This document shows, piece after piece, positions 1 to 8,248 of a stretch of 17,548 bases of DNA. Every line of letters begins with the position of its first letter. The stretch's first letter is position 1. The notes under the pieces were generated by a model that had not been told where the DNA came from, made no database searches, and worked only from the letters and a program-made list of their open reading frames with translations. The DNA is from Verrucomicrobiota bacterium (lineage in GTDB: Bacteria; Verrucomicrobiota; Verrucomicrobiia; Limisphaerales; UBA1096), in assembly GCA_015658765.1 (NCBI GenBank), contig DQOE01000217.1, positions 1-17,548 on the forward strand. The letters are read 5' to 3'. Made by a program: the position numbers and the translations under genes.

Positions 1-555
1 CACATCCTCGACCAATACGGCCCCGACGCCACGAAGGTGGGCAGATACGCCTACAACTGCCTGCTCGCCCGCCGCCTGGCCGAGCGCGGCGTGCGCTTCA
101 TCCAGCTTTACCATCGCGGCTGGGACGCCCACAACAACGCCCCCAAACAGGTGCCCGCCCAGTGCCGCGACACCGACCGGCCCACCGCCGCGCTGCTGCT
201 CGACCTCAAGCAGCGCGGCATGCTCGACGACACACTCGTCGTCTGGGGCGGCGAGTTCGGCCGCACGATCTACTGCCAGGGCAAACTGACTAAGCAGGTT
301 TACGGCCGCGACCATCACCCGAACTGTTTCACCTACTGGATGGCCGGCGGCGGCGTGCGCGGCGGCATGACCTATGGCGAGACCGACGACTACAGCGTCA
401 ACGTCACCGAAAATCCCGTGCACGTCCACGACCTGCAGGCCACCATCCTGCACCAACTCGGCATCAACCACGAACGGCTCACCCACCGCTACCAGGGCCG
501 CTACTTCCGCCTCACCGACGTCCATGGCAACGTGGTGGAACAAATTTTGGCTTAA
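1..555 (+). CDS. DUF1501 family protein, C-terminal part (5' end outside window)
   Basis: The frame is open from the first base to a TAA at 553-555, so this is the last ~184 residues of a longer gene. Visible motifs are typical of the DUF1501 family, a branch of the alkaline phosphatase/sulfatase fold: GWDAHNN, then GGEFGRT, then GRDHHP, followed by a GGGVRGG segment and a conserved end containing [13 protein letters not shown]. In PVC bacteria these proteins are usually exported by a Tat signal and encoded next to DUF1553/planctomycete cytochrome proteins, but that upstream part is not visible. The biochemical function of the family is not established; hydrolysis of phosphate or sulfate esters is only a fold-based guess. 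The first internal Met, at position 37, is not the real start because homology-like sequence continues upstream of it. The gene lies 126 bases before a sulfatase on the same strand. Confidence 0.9.
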   Translation, partial: HILDQYGPDATKVGRYAYNCLLARRLAERGVRFIQLYHRGWDAHNNAPKQVPAQCRDTDRPTAALLLDLKQRGMLDDTLVVWGGEFGRTIYCQGKLTKQVYGRDHHPNCFTYWMAGGGVRGGMTYGETDDYSVNVTENPVHVHDLQATILHQLGINHERLTHRYQGRYFRLTDVHGNVVEQILA

Positions 556-681
556 AGTATGAATGCTCACCGGCAATCGCGATGTCACACTCCCAGTGAA
601 TAAAGGCGCCACCAAATCACGCCAGGAAGGCACGGCATTGGAACCGTCGCAGCTGTTTACAACTGACTCTGTTCCGAAAGA

Positions 682-2121
682 ATGAAGACCCGTTTTATTG
701 CCGTCCTGTTGGCTTGTCTATGGTTCACTATGCCGGCCCATTCGGCGCCGGCCAAGCCATCACCGCCCAACCTGTTGTTCGTGCTGGCGGACCAGTGGCG
801 CGGCCAAGCGCTGGGATTCCTTGGTGAGGATCCGGTGGTGACGCCCCACCTTGACCGCTTTTCCACAGAGGGGCTGGTGTTGCCTCAAGCCGTCAGCAAC
901 TACCCTGTTTGTAGTCCGTATCGGGCCATGCTGATGACCGGCCAGTATCCGATCAACAACGGCGTGCTCGGCAACAGCAACTCACGCGGCGCCCAACTGG
1001 GTTACGAGCTCCGTAAAAACGCGCTCTGCTGGTCCGATGTCTTGCACGACCGCGGCTACCGGCAGGCCTGGATTGGAAAATGGCACCTCGAGTCGCCACG
1101 CAAACCGTACGTGAAATGCGAAAACAACAGCGCCACTTTTGCGTGGAACGAATGGACGCCACCGGCCCGTCGGCATGGCTTTGATTTCTGGTACGGCTAC
1201 AACACGTTTGATCACCACATGAACCCGCTCTACTGGGCCAACGACACGCCGCGCGATAAGCCGTTGCGTGTGAACCAATGGGGGCCGGAACACGAGGCGG
1301 ACAAGGCCATCGCGTTCATCCGCGAAACGGCGGCGACCCGCCGGCCTTTTGCCTGCGTGGTGTCCATGAATCCGCCGCACATGCCCTACACGGCGTTCCC
1401 CAAGCGGTACCTAAAGGCGTACGAGGGGAAATCGATGGAACAAATCGTGACGCGCGGAAACGTAAACATCCTGGGCAGGGACAAGTTCGCGCAACTGGCC
1501 CGTGCCCACACACGGAATTACTACGCGATGATGACCGGCGTCGATGACCAGTTTGGCCGCATCCTGAAGGCATTGAGGGACGCAAACCTTGCGCGGAACA
1601 CGATCGTCGTTTTCACCTCCGATCACGGCAACTGCATCGGGTCGCACAACCAGGTTTCCAAGAACAACCACTACGAGGAGTCCATGCGGATTCCGTTCCT
1701 GATTCGTTGGCCCGGGAAAATTCCGGTGCGCAAGGATGACCTTCTCTTTTCCGTGCCGGACGTGTACCCCACCCTGCTCAGCCTCATGGGGTTTGGGCGG
1801 GACATCCCGGAGAAGGTCGAGGGCACGGATTACTCGCGGTTGTTTCGCACCGGGAAAGGCCAACGCCCCACATCGCAACTGTACTTGAAGATCGGCTACG
1901 TGCCACGGGACCAAGGAAGTCGCGGCGTGCGCACTCACCGCTACACCCTTCGCATCGAGAAACAGGAAGACGGCACGGTACAGCGCTATCTGCACGACAA
2001 CCAGGCCGACTCATGGCAGTTGAAGAACATCGCCGCCGAACGACCGAAGCTTGTGAGGCAACTCATCGAGAAAGAACTCCAGCCTTGGTTGAGCAAAACG
2101 AAGGATCCATGGAAACCTTAA
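682..2121 (+). CDS. Exported sulfatase (formylglycine type)
   Basis: A 479-residue sulfatase that would hydrolyse sulfate esters outside the cytoplasm; the substrate is unknown. A signal peptide covers about residues 1-24 (basic MKTR, hydrophobic core, AHSAPA cleavage region). The mature protein starts with the metal-binding strand LLFVLADQWR, where DQ replaces the more common DD. The nucleophile motif is CSPYRAMLMTG with Cys77, which must be converted to formylglycine. Further family motifs are GKWHLE (132-137), PPHMPY (231-236) and the metal/active-site segment SDHG (313-316) followed by K327. Length is normal for the family. No maturase (FGE or anSME) gene is present in the window. It is first of three sulfatases in tandem, 28 bases before the next, so co-transcription is likely. 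No clear Shine-Dalgarno precedes the ATG. Two GGCCAAG words occur near its 5' end (750 and 802). Confidence 0.95.
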   Translation: MKTRFIAVLLACLWFTMPAHSAPAKPSPPNLLFVLADQWRGQALGFLGEDPVVTPHLDRFSTEGLVLPQAVSNYPVCSPYRAMLMTGQYPINNGVLGNSNSRGAQLGYELRKNALCWSDVLHDRGYRQAWIGKWHLESPRKPYVKCENNSATFAWNEWTPPARRHGFDFWYGYNTFDHHMNPLYWANDTPRDKPLRVNQWGPEHEADKAIAFIRETAATRRPFACVVSMNPPHMPYTAFPKRYLKAYEGKSMEQIVTRGNVNILGRDKFAQLARAHTRNYYAMMTGVDDQFGRILKALRDANLARNTIVVFTSDHGNCIGSHNQVSKNNHYEESMRIPFLIRWPGKIPVRKDDLLFSVPDVYPTLLSLMGFGRDIPEKVEGTDYSRLFRTGKGQRPTSQLYLKIGYVPRDQGSRGVRTHRYTLRIEKQEDGTVQRYLHDNQADSWQLKNIAAERPKLVRQLIEKELQPWLSKTKDPWKP

Positions 2122-2149
2122 TCCTGCGAATTTTCCATCCGGCAATAAG

Positions 2150-3892
2150 ATGAGTCTCCATTGTTCCGCAAAATGTGCCGCCGCCCTGTTGTTGGGCACC
2201 ATTACTGCGGCCAGCGCGCCCAAGACCAATATTCTCTTCATCGCGGTGGATGATTTGCGACCGTCCATCGGTTGCTATGGGGACGGCCATGCGATCACGC
2301 CGAACCTCGACCGCTTGGCCAGGCGCGGGGTGCGGTTTGGCCAAGCGCACTGCCAGGTGGCCGTCTGCAATCCCTCGCGAGCGAGCCTGATGACGGGGCA
2401 GCGGCCGGACACGCTGGGGGTGTGGACGCTGCCGATTCATTTCCGCGAGGCCAAGCCCAACGTGGTGACGCTACCGCAGTGGCTGCGCCGGCACGGCTAC
2501 ACGGCGGTGGGGCACGGGAAGATTTATCATAACCCGACGCCCGACCCGCAGTCGTGGAGCGAGCCAATCCGGCCCGTTCAATTCCAACGGGGTTATGCCA
2601 AGGGCTGGCAGGCGCGTATCCGCGAGGTGCAGGCCAAGCTGCCCGACAACGACTGGCGAAAGAACAATCTGCGTGGCCCGGCCACCGCCGCGCCGGTGAT
2701 TGACGATCACCAACTGGTGGACGGCGCGCGTACGAACATGGCCATCGAAGACCTGCGGCGGCTTGGCCAAGCGGAGAAACCGTTCTTCCTCGCGCTGGGA
2801 TTCATCCGGCCGCACTTGGCCTGGATTTCGCCAAAAAAATACTGGGATCTTTATGACCCGAAAATGCTGCCGGTCATCATCGACGGCGAGGTGACGCCGA
2901 ACACGCCGCCGTACGCGCTCTCCACCAGCTACGAGTTGACGCATTACATGGATTTCATCGACTTCCCAAAGCCGTGGGACGAGCAACGCGTATCCGACGC
3001 AGTGGCGCGCCGCCTCATGCATGCCTATTACGCAAGCGTGTCGTATGTTGATGCGCAGCTTGGCCGACTGCTGGCGGCGCTCGATGACGCGGGTCTCGCC
3101 GACAACACCATCATTGTCCTGTGGAGCGACCACGGTTGGAAACTCGGCGAGTACAATGGCTGGGGCAAGATGAGCAATTACGAAATCGACACGCGCGTGC
3201 CGTTCATCATCGCCGCGCCCGGGATGAAAACCGCCGGCCAATCAACCGACACGCCGGTGGAGTTGCTGGATATTTTCCCGACGCTCTGCGACATGGCGGG
3301 CATCCCCACGCCGGATTTCGTGCAGGGCACGAGCCTGTTGCCGTTGCTGAAAAATCCCGCCGTAAAAATCGACCGCGTGGCGCACAGCCAATACTATCGC
3401 AACCACGACGGCGACGAATACATGGGCTACGCCATGCGCACGGCGACGCATCGGTTTGTGGAATGGCGCGAGTTCGGCACGGGCAAAGTGACGGCGCGCG
3501 AATTGTACGACCACCGCCAAAACCATTCCGAGACGGCGAACGTCATCGACACCGCGCCGGAGGCTTTGGTGGAATCGCTCACCTCGCGCTTGTTAAAAAC
3601 CCATCCGCGTCGGCCGTTGCAGATGGTGCCCGCCGTGCATTCCAACCCCAACCGCGGCCGCCAACCCGCCCCGCTGCTCATCGCCAATAAAACCGACACG
3701 GAAATCAAGGTGTACGCCATCACCCCGCGCGGCCAACGAAGCCGCCGGCCAACCGTGGTGAAGCCGGGCGACAGGACAGAAATTAACGCGAGGATCGGCG
3801 GCGTGTTCGTCGTCGAAAGCAGAGACGGAACCATCCACGAAATTCACTCGCCCTCATTGCCGGGACGAACCATCAACATCGAACGACCATGA
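2150..3892 (+). CDS. Exported sulfatase, iduronate-2-sulfatase-like
   Basis: A 580-residue sulfatase closest in motif pattern to the iduronate-2-sulfatase group. It has a short signal peptide (about residues 1-23), the metal-binding AVDDLRP (D34, D35), the nucleophile motif CNPSRASLMTG with Cys73 (to become formylglycine) followed by QRPDT, GHGKIYH (121-127), FIRPHLAW (219-226) and SDHGWKLGE (326-334), then K340 in GWGKMSN. The C-terminal ~75 residues, after the usual end of the fold, form an extra Arg/Thr-rich beta-type segment (IANKTDTEIKVYAITPRGQR onward) whose role I cannot assign. The real substrate cannot be read from sequence; 2-O-sulfated uronic acids are the family precedent. The stop overlaps the next start in an ATGA (3889-3892), implying translational coupling. 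The palindrome word occurs at 2337 and 2761. Confidence 0.95.
   Translation: MSLHCSAKCAAALLLGTITAASAPKTNILFIAVDDLRPSIGCYGDGHAITPNLDRLARRGVRFGQAHCQVAVCNPSRASLMTGQRPDTLGVWTLPIHFREAKPNVVTLPQWLRRHGYTAVGHGKIYHNPTPDPQSWSEPIRPVQFQRGYAKGWQARIREVQAKLPDNDWRKNNLRGPATAAPVIDDHQLVDGARTNMAIEDLRRLGQAEKPFFLALGFIRPHLAWISPKKYWDLYDPKMLPVIIDGEVTPNTPPYALSTSYELTHYMDFIDFPKPWDEQRVSDAVARRLMHAYYASVSYVDAQLGRLLAALDDAGLADNTIIVLWSDHGWKLGEYNGWGKMSNYEIDTRVPFIIAAPGMKTAGQSTDTPVELLDIFPTLCDMAGIPTPDFVQGTSLLPLLKNPAVKIDRVAHSQYYRNHDGDEYMGYAMRTATHRFVEWREFGTGKVTARELYDHRQNHSETANVIDTAPEALVESLTSRLLKTHPRRPLQMVPAVHSNPNRGRQPAPLLIANKTDTEIKVYAITPRGQRSRRPTVVKPGDRTEINARIGGVFVVESRDGTIHEIHSPSLPGRTINIERP
2761..2772. repeat. Iterated palindrome GCTTGGCCAAGC, copy 1
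   Basis: Perfect 12-bp palindrome inside the second sulfatase gene, where it is read as Leu-Gly-Gln (CTT GGC CAA). It is one of five identical 12-mers in the window. Confidence 0.97.
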
Positions 3893-5445
3893 AACACACT
3901 ATCACACTAGCCATCACGGCGACTGTTCTGATCGGGACTTTCCGAGCCGCAGCCGCCCCTCAACCGAATGTCATCGTCATTCTGGGCGATGACATGGGCA
4001 TCGACTCCGTTTCCGCTTTCAATCCGAAAATGGGCATGAAGACGCCAGCGATTGACCGACTCGCCAGCGAGGGGATGAGTTTCATGGACGCGCACTCCAC
4101 GTCCGGCGTGTGCTCGCCCACGCGTTACGGGTTGCTGACGGGGCGGTACAATTGGCGCAGCCGTCTCAAGCGCGGCATCGTGGGGAAATGGGAGCGCCCG
4201 CTCATCGCCGATGCCCGCCTTACGTTGCCGGAAATGTTTCGCGAGCAAGGCTACGCCACGTGCATGATTGGCAAATGGCATCTTGGTTGGCATTGGCCGA
4301 AGAAGGGGGGCGGCGTCACCCAAAAACTCGACGAGATCGATTTCACCAAACCCATCAATGGCGGGCCGAACAGCCACGGCTTTGACTACTACTTTGGGGA
4401 TGACGTGCCAAACTGGCCGCCCTACGCGTGGCGTGAAAACGAGCGCCTCATTGGCAACCCCACAGCACAGATGAAACAAGGCACGATGGTCGGCGTTTCC
4501 GCCGGGCCGGCGGTGGCGGACTGGGATTTCTCAGCCGTACTGCTCGAGTACGGAAAGCGCTGCGCGGAATACGTGCGTGGCCGCAAAACAAAGGAGCAGC
4601 CGTTCTTCCTCTATTTCCCGATGCCTTCGCCGCACACGCCCATCGCGCCGGGCGGCAAGTTCAAGGGCATCACCGGCATCAGCCCCTACGCCGATTTTCT
4701 CGTCGAATCCGACTGGGCCGTGGGCGAAATCATGAAGGCTCTGGATGAAACCGGCCAGGCGGACAACACGGTGGTATTCTTCACGTGCGACAACGGCACC
4801 TCGCCCAAGGCGAACTTCCCGCAGCTCGATGCCGCGGGCGTCCATCTCAATGCCAACTGGCGCGGCTGGAAGGCCGATGCCTACGAGGGCGGTCATCGCG
4901 TGCCGTTCATCGTGCGCTGGCCCGGGCGCATCAAGCCGGGCACACGCAGCGACGAGACCATCGTGCTCACCGACATCATGGCCAGCTGCGCCGGCATTCT
5001 CGGCACCGAACTCTCCGCCAATACCGCCGAGGACAGCGTGAATCTGCTACCGGTGTTGCGCGGGGGAAAGATGGAGAAGCCGCTGCATGACGTCGTGATT
5101 CATCACTCGGGGAGCGGTCACTTTGCTATCCGCAAGGGCCAGTGGAAGCTGCTACTGTGCAGAGGTTCCGGCGGCTGGAGCCCTCCGCGCGAGGCCGAGG
5201 CCGCGAAGCAAAATCTGCCGATGCTGCAGCTTTACGACCTCGCCAGTGACCCCAAGGAATCCAAAAACCTCCAAGCCAAATATCCGGACAAGGTAAAAGA
5301 ACTCGCCGCCGACCTCGCCAAAGCCTTCCGCAACGGCCGCACCACCCCCGGCCCGCGCCAGCAAAACGAAGGCTGGCCCTACACCGTTCCCAAGCCGGTA
5401 CTCCAAAAATTGCCCCAACTCGCGGATCCGAAGATCAAGTCTTAA
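3889..5445 (+). CDS. Exported arylsulfatase-type sulfatase
   Basis: A 518-residue arylsulfatase A-like enzyme. It has a signal peptide (residues 1-23, ending AAAAP), the metal-binding ILGDDMGID (D34, D35), the nucleophile motif CSPTRYGLLTG with Cys75, GKWHLGWHW (128-136), PSPHTP (247-252), the metal ligands in TCDNGTS (D301, N302) and K328 in WRGWKADAYEGGHR. All catalytic positions expected of a formylglycine sulfatase are present, so it should be active once matured. It starts inside the stop codon of the preceding sulfatase (ATGA at 3889-3892), so the two are probably translated together. It differs from both upstream sulfatases in motif detail, which suggests that three sulfate positions or linkages are handled. 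Unlike most other genes here it contains no CTTGGC/GCCAAG palindrome word. Substrate unknown. Confidence 0.95.
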   Translation: MKHTITLAITATVLIGTFRAAAAPQPNVIVILGDDMGIDSVSAFNPKMGMKTPAIDRLASEGMSFMDAHSTSGVCSPTRYGLLTGRYNWRSRLKRGIVGKWERPLIADARLTLPEMFREQGYATCMIGKWHLGWHWPKKGGGVTQKLDEIDFTKPINGGPNSHGFDYYFGDDVPNWPPYAWRENERLIGNPTAQMKQGTMVGVSAGPAVADWDFSAVLLEYGKRCAEYVRGRKTKEQPFFLYFPMPSPHTPIAPGGKFKGITGISPYADFLVESDWAVGEIMKALDETGQADNTVVFFTCDNGTSPKANFPQLDAAGVHLNANWRGWKADAYEGGHRVPFIVRWPGRIKPGTRSDETIVLTDIMASCAGILGTELSANTAEDSVNLLPVLRGGKMEKPLHDVVIHHSGSGHFAIRKGQWKLLLCRGSGGWSPPREAEAAKQNLPMLQLYDLASDPKESKNLQAKYPDKVKELAADLAKAFRNGRTTPGPRQQNEGWPYTVPKPVLQKLPQLADPKIKS

Positions 5446-5480
5446 CGATCAATGGCAATTGAGCGACTCGGCTTTAAAAA

Positions 5481-8186
5481 TCACTTCAGCAAGTAGGCCA
5501 CGAGATCGAGGATTTGTTTCTTTGTGAGTGTATTCACCATGCCGGGCGGCATATTGGAGAGGTTCAATTTTTTGCGGCTCTCGATCAGCGCCTTGGCCAG
5601 GGTGACCGGTGCCGACGTCGCTGACAAACTTCGCAACCGCACCATGGTGTCAGTCTCCTCCTGCACTTGACCAAGGTGCACGGTGCCGGCGCTCATGCTG
5701 AACTGTTCCATCATGTACGCCTCGGCGATGGTTCGCGACGGCTCGAGGACCGACTCAAGCACTTCGCGCGGATTCATGCGCTTGGCCAAGCCGGTCAGGT
5801 CCGGGCCGACGCTGCCGCCGCGCCCCTCGAAGCGATGACACTGCGCGCAACCGGCCTTGTCGTACGCCCGCTTGCCAACAGCCAACGAACGAACTTCACT
5901 CAGCTCACTCAACGCCGGCTCGAGATCGGCCATCTTCCAGTTCTTCACGAACACAGCGCTTGGCTTCATCCCGCTGATCCACTCGCGAAACAGCTCGACC
6001 GCCGCATGATCGACCGCGCCCGAGACCAACGGAGGCATCTGTCCCCTGCCCCGGCGGTTCATCCGCTGTAACAGCACCGACTCCCCCGGCGCACCGGGTG
6101 CCACGAGCATGGCATTGGCAATGCCGAATGTGTCGTGCTGCGGCCGCGCCTCGATGAGGTGCATTTTGCGCGGCGAGTTGGCAAGGCCAAGTTCCATCAT
6201 CGAGTTGCCGCCGCCGGATCGGACGTGGCAGCCCGCGCAGTTGATATGCAGATACGAGCGAACGCGACGCTCCAAGTCCGCACTCGCATCGTACGGATCG
6301 ACCAGTGCGCCGCCCCGGGGAGACGGGCGTTGCGGGGCGTTGCGGAAAAACCCGACATGCGACAGCGTCCGAACTTGCCTGTCCGTGATCGTGCCGTAGG
6401 TGTGTTCGCGGTTCATGTTCGCACCGGTGATGCCGAGGACATACCCGCCCGCCCGGCTGTGGCAGACCATGCAGTCGGCCCGGCTTGGGAACACCCAGTC
6501 CTGCCGCCGAAACTGTCCGGGCGACTTGGCATCGGCCACGCGAAAGATCGCCTTGGCCCCGGCGGGGCCGACCAACTCGGCGTTGGTTTGTGCCTCGTTC
6601 CAACGGTACGAGTAGCCGACCCACTCGTTCTGCTGGCGCAGCATGATCCGGGTCTCCACCCGGAACGGCCCGGCCAAGCCGCGATGATCCTCCCGCTCGA
6701 CTGAGAGCGTCTGTACCAGCGCCGTGCCGTTCGGGAACTGCCATGCGCCGCCTCGATCGTACCCAATCCGCTCGTCGCCGGGCACCGTCATCCATCGCTT
6801 GACCAAGGCTCCGTCATTCCAGCCGGAGGCGATCACCGAGTAGCCAATCACGCCGGGCTTCATTTCGTGCGCCTCGATGTCGGCGAATATGCCGGTCTCG
6901 CTCAATCTCGTCGGGAACGGTGCCGACTGCCTTATTCTCGGCTGGGATATAAGTCGGTAAAAGCCGCTGGAGTGGTCGACAACCAGCAACTCGCCGGTGT
7001 TCGTCGTCGCGAACCCGGCGATCGCGAGCGAGGTGTCGGCCAGTTCCCGATGCGACACCACCTGCTCGCCATCATGCTTGATGCCCCAAATCTTGCCGGT
7101 TTCGTAGTCGCCGTAAATGTAGTGCCCGCGCAAATCCGGCCACTTCGCGCCGTGATAAACCACGCCGCCAGTGATCGAGCGCGCCTCCGAGTGCGGATGC
7201 TCGGCCGTCGGCAACGTAAGCGGATGCGGCCCCAGCTTGCGGTTGATGTAAAACGGGTGGCTCCCCTCGTAAACACTCCAGCCGTAGTTTTCGCCGGGCC
7301 GAACCAAATGTACCGTCTCCCACAAATCCTGCCCGTTGTTGCCAACCCAAACCTGCCCAGTCAGCGCATCAATGGTAAGTCGCCACGGATTGCGCAGGCC
7401 GTAGGCGAACAACTCGGGCCGCGCGTTCGGCAGGTCGACGAACGGATTGTCCGCTGGGATGACGTACGGCTTTTCCGGCGTGCTGTCGCGGATGTCGATG
7501 CGCAGCACGCTGCCGAGAAGGTCATCTAGTGTCTGCCCGGACAACCATTTGTCCGAGTCGCTCGTGCCATCCCCGGTTGAAATATAGAGCATACCGTCGT
7601 GCCCGAACGCGATGCCACCGCCGTCGTGCCCGCCGGACGCCCACTCGAGGATGACGTGCTCACTTGCGGGATCGACCACCCACTCCGGTTCACGCCGAAC
7701 GATGAACCGTGAAATACGGTTCGCCTTGCTGCCGTCGAACTTGTCCATTCGCAGGTTGCTGAACAGGTAAAGCTGACCGTTGTCCGCGTAATCGGGATCG
7801 AAACAGAACGAGTACGCAATGCGTCCACGCAACTCGATTACCTGGGTTCGCTCCGCCACCTTCGGCTCATCGCGGAACGTGACCAACTCGGTTGGCTTCC
7901 CGCTCGACTCGTGCAGCAACGCGAACATCCGGTCGCTGCCCGGCTCGGGGGCGATGAATATCGGCGCATGCCAAGCTTGGCTTTTGTACACCGGCTCGAC
8001 CGTGAACGGCAACGGCGGCTCAGGCGTGCCGACGAGGCGGGTGTTTTCCCAGCGCTCGCGCTTGGCCAAGCCGTACGGCTTCCCGTCCTGAGCGATCACG
8101 CCGGCAAGCAAGCCAAGCGACAGCCAGACGGCAAGCAACAAGACGCCAGGGACGCCCGAATCAGCGAGACACTTCAGCCGGAACAT
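5481..8186 (-). CDS. Exported sugar-dehydrogenase-like propeller fused to multihaem c-type cytochrome domains
   Basis: A 901-residue exported multidomain redox protein. Residues 11-33 are a hydrophobic signal or anchor segment. Residues ~58-415 are a glucose/sorbosone dehydrogenase-like beta-propeller (HDGGGIAFGHDGMLYISTGDG near 187-207; GLRNPWRLTID near 263-273). Residues ~420-745 resemble the diheme HNE_0200/SO2930 family (TIGR03806 type), with haem motifs CMVCH (572-576) and CAGCH (650-654). Residues ~765-901 are the planctomycete/verrucomicrobial haem-binding domain (TIGR02603 type), with CAQCH (780-784), GPDLTGL, a distal Met candidate in MPPGM, and the ending ILDLVAYLLK. So three c-type haems are predicted. 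A role in periplasmic oxidation of a sugar-like substrate with electron transfer is inferred; the substrate and actual PQQ binding are not shown. It converges on the sulfatase cluster with a 35-base gap and lies 62 bases downstream of scpA on the same strand. Confidence 0.9.
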   Translation of the reverse strand: MFRLKCLADSGVPGVLLLAVWLSLGLLAGVIAQDGKPYGLAKRERWENTRLVGTPEPPLPFTVEPVYKSQAWHAPIFIAPEPGSDRMFALLHESSGKPTELVTFRDEPKVAERTQVIELRGRIAYSFCFDPDYADNGQLYLFSNLRMDKFDGSKANRISRFIVRREPEWVVDPASEHVILEWASGGHDGGGIAFGHDGMLYISTGDGTSDSDKWLSGQTLDDLLGSVLRIDIRDSTPEKPYVIPADNPFVDLPNARPELFAYGLRNPWRLTIDALTGQVWVGNNGQDLWETVHLVRPGENYGWSVYEGSHPFYINRKLGPHPLTLPTAEHPHSEARSITGGVVYHGAKWPDLRGHYIYGDYETGKIWGIKHDGEQVVSHRELADTSLAIAGFATTNTGELLVVDHSSGFYRLISQPRIRQSAPFPTRLSETGIFADIEAHEMKPGVIGYSVIASGWNDGALVKRWMTVPGDERIGYDRGGAWQFPNGTALVQTLSVEREDHRGLAGPFRVETRIMLRQQNEWVGYSYRWNEAQTNAELVGPAGAKAIFRVADAKSPGQFRRQDWVFPSRADCMVCHSRAGGYVLGITGANMNREHTYGTITDRQVRTLSHVGFFRNAPQRPSPRGGALVDPYDASADLERRVRSYLHINCAGCHVRSGGGNSMMELGLANSPRKMHLIEARPQHDTFGIANAMLVAPGAPGESVLLQRMNRRGRGQMPPLVSGAVDHAAVELFREWISGMKPSAVFVKNWKMADLEPALSELSEVRSLAVGKRAYDKAGCAQCHRFEGRGGSVGPDLTGLAKRMNPREVLESVLEPSRTIAEAYMMEQFSMSAGTVHLGQVQEETDTMVRLRSLSATSAPVTLAKALIESRKKLNLSNMPPGMVNTLTKKQILDLVAYLLK
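5780..5791. repeat. Iterated palindrome GCTTGGCCAAGC, copy 2
   Basis: Perfect 12-bp palindrome inside the - strand multihaem gene, read there as Leu-Ala-Lys (TTG GCC AAG), in the GLAKRM segment after the third haem motif. Confidence 0.97.
8060..8071. repeat. Iterated palindrome GCTTGGCCAAGC, copy 3
   Basis: Perfect 12-bp palindrome near the 5' end of the - strand multihaem gene, again read as Leu-Ala-Lys just after the signal segment. Confidence 0.97.
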
Positions 8187-8248
8187 GGGCGAGGAAAGTA
8201 GTGGTACCGGAACTGTTGGGCAAGGCCAAGCGCATCATCGAAGTGCTG

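Noticed and set aside
682..2121. Inactive sulfatase because DQ replaces DD in the first metal motif
   Set aside because: The nucleophile Cys, DHG and lysine motifs are intact, and DQ at this position is common among active-looking sulfatases.
5446..5480. Terminator between the convergent sulfatase and multihaem genes
   Set aside because: Only a weak 5-bp inverted repeat (TCAAT/ATTGA) is visible, which is too short and AT-rich to support a call.
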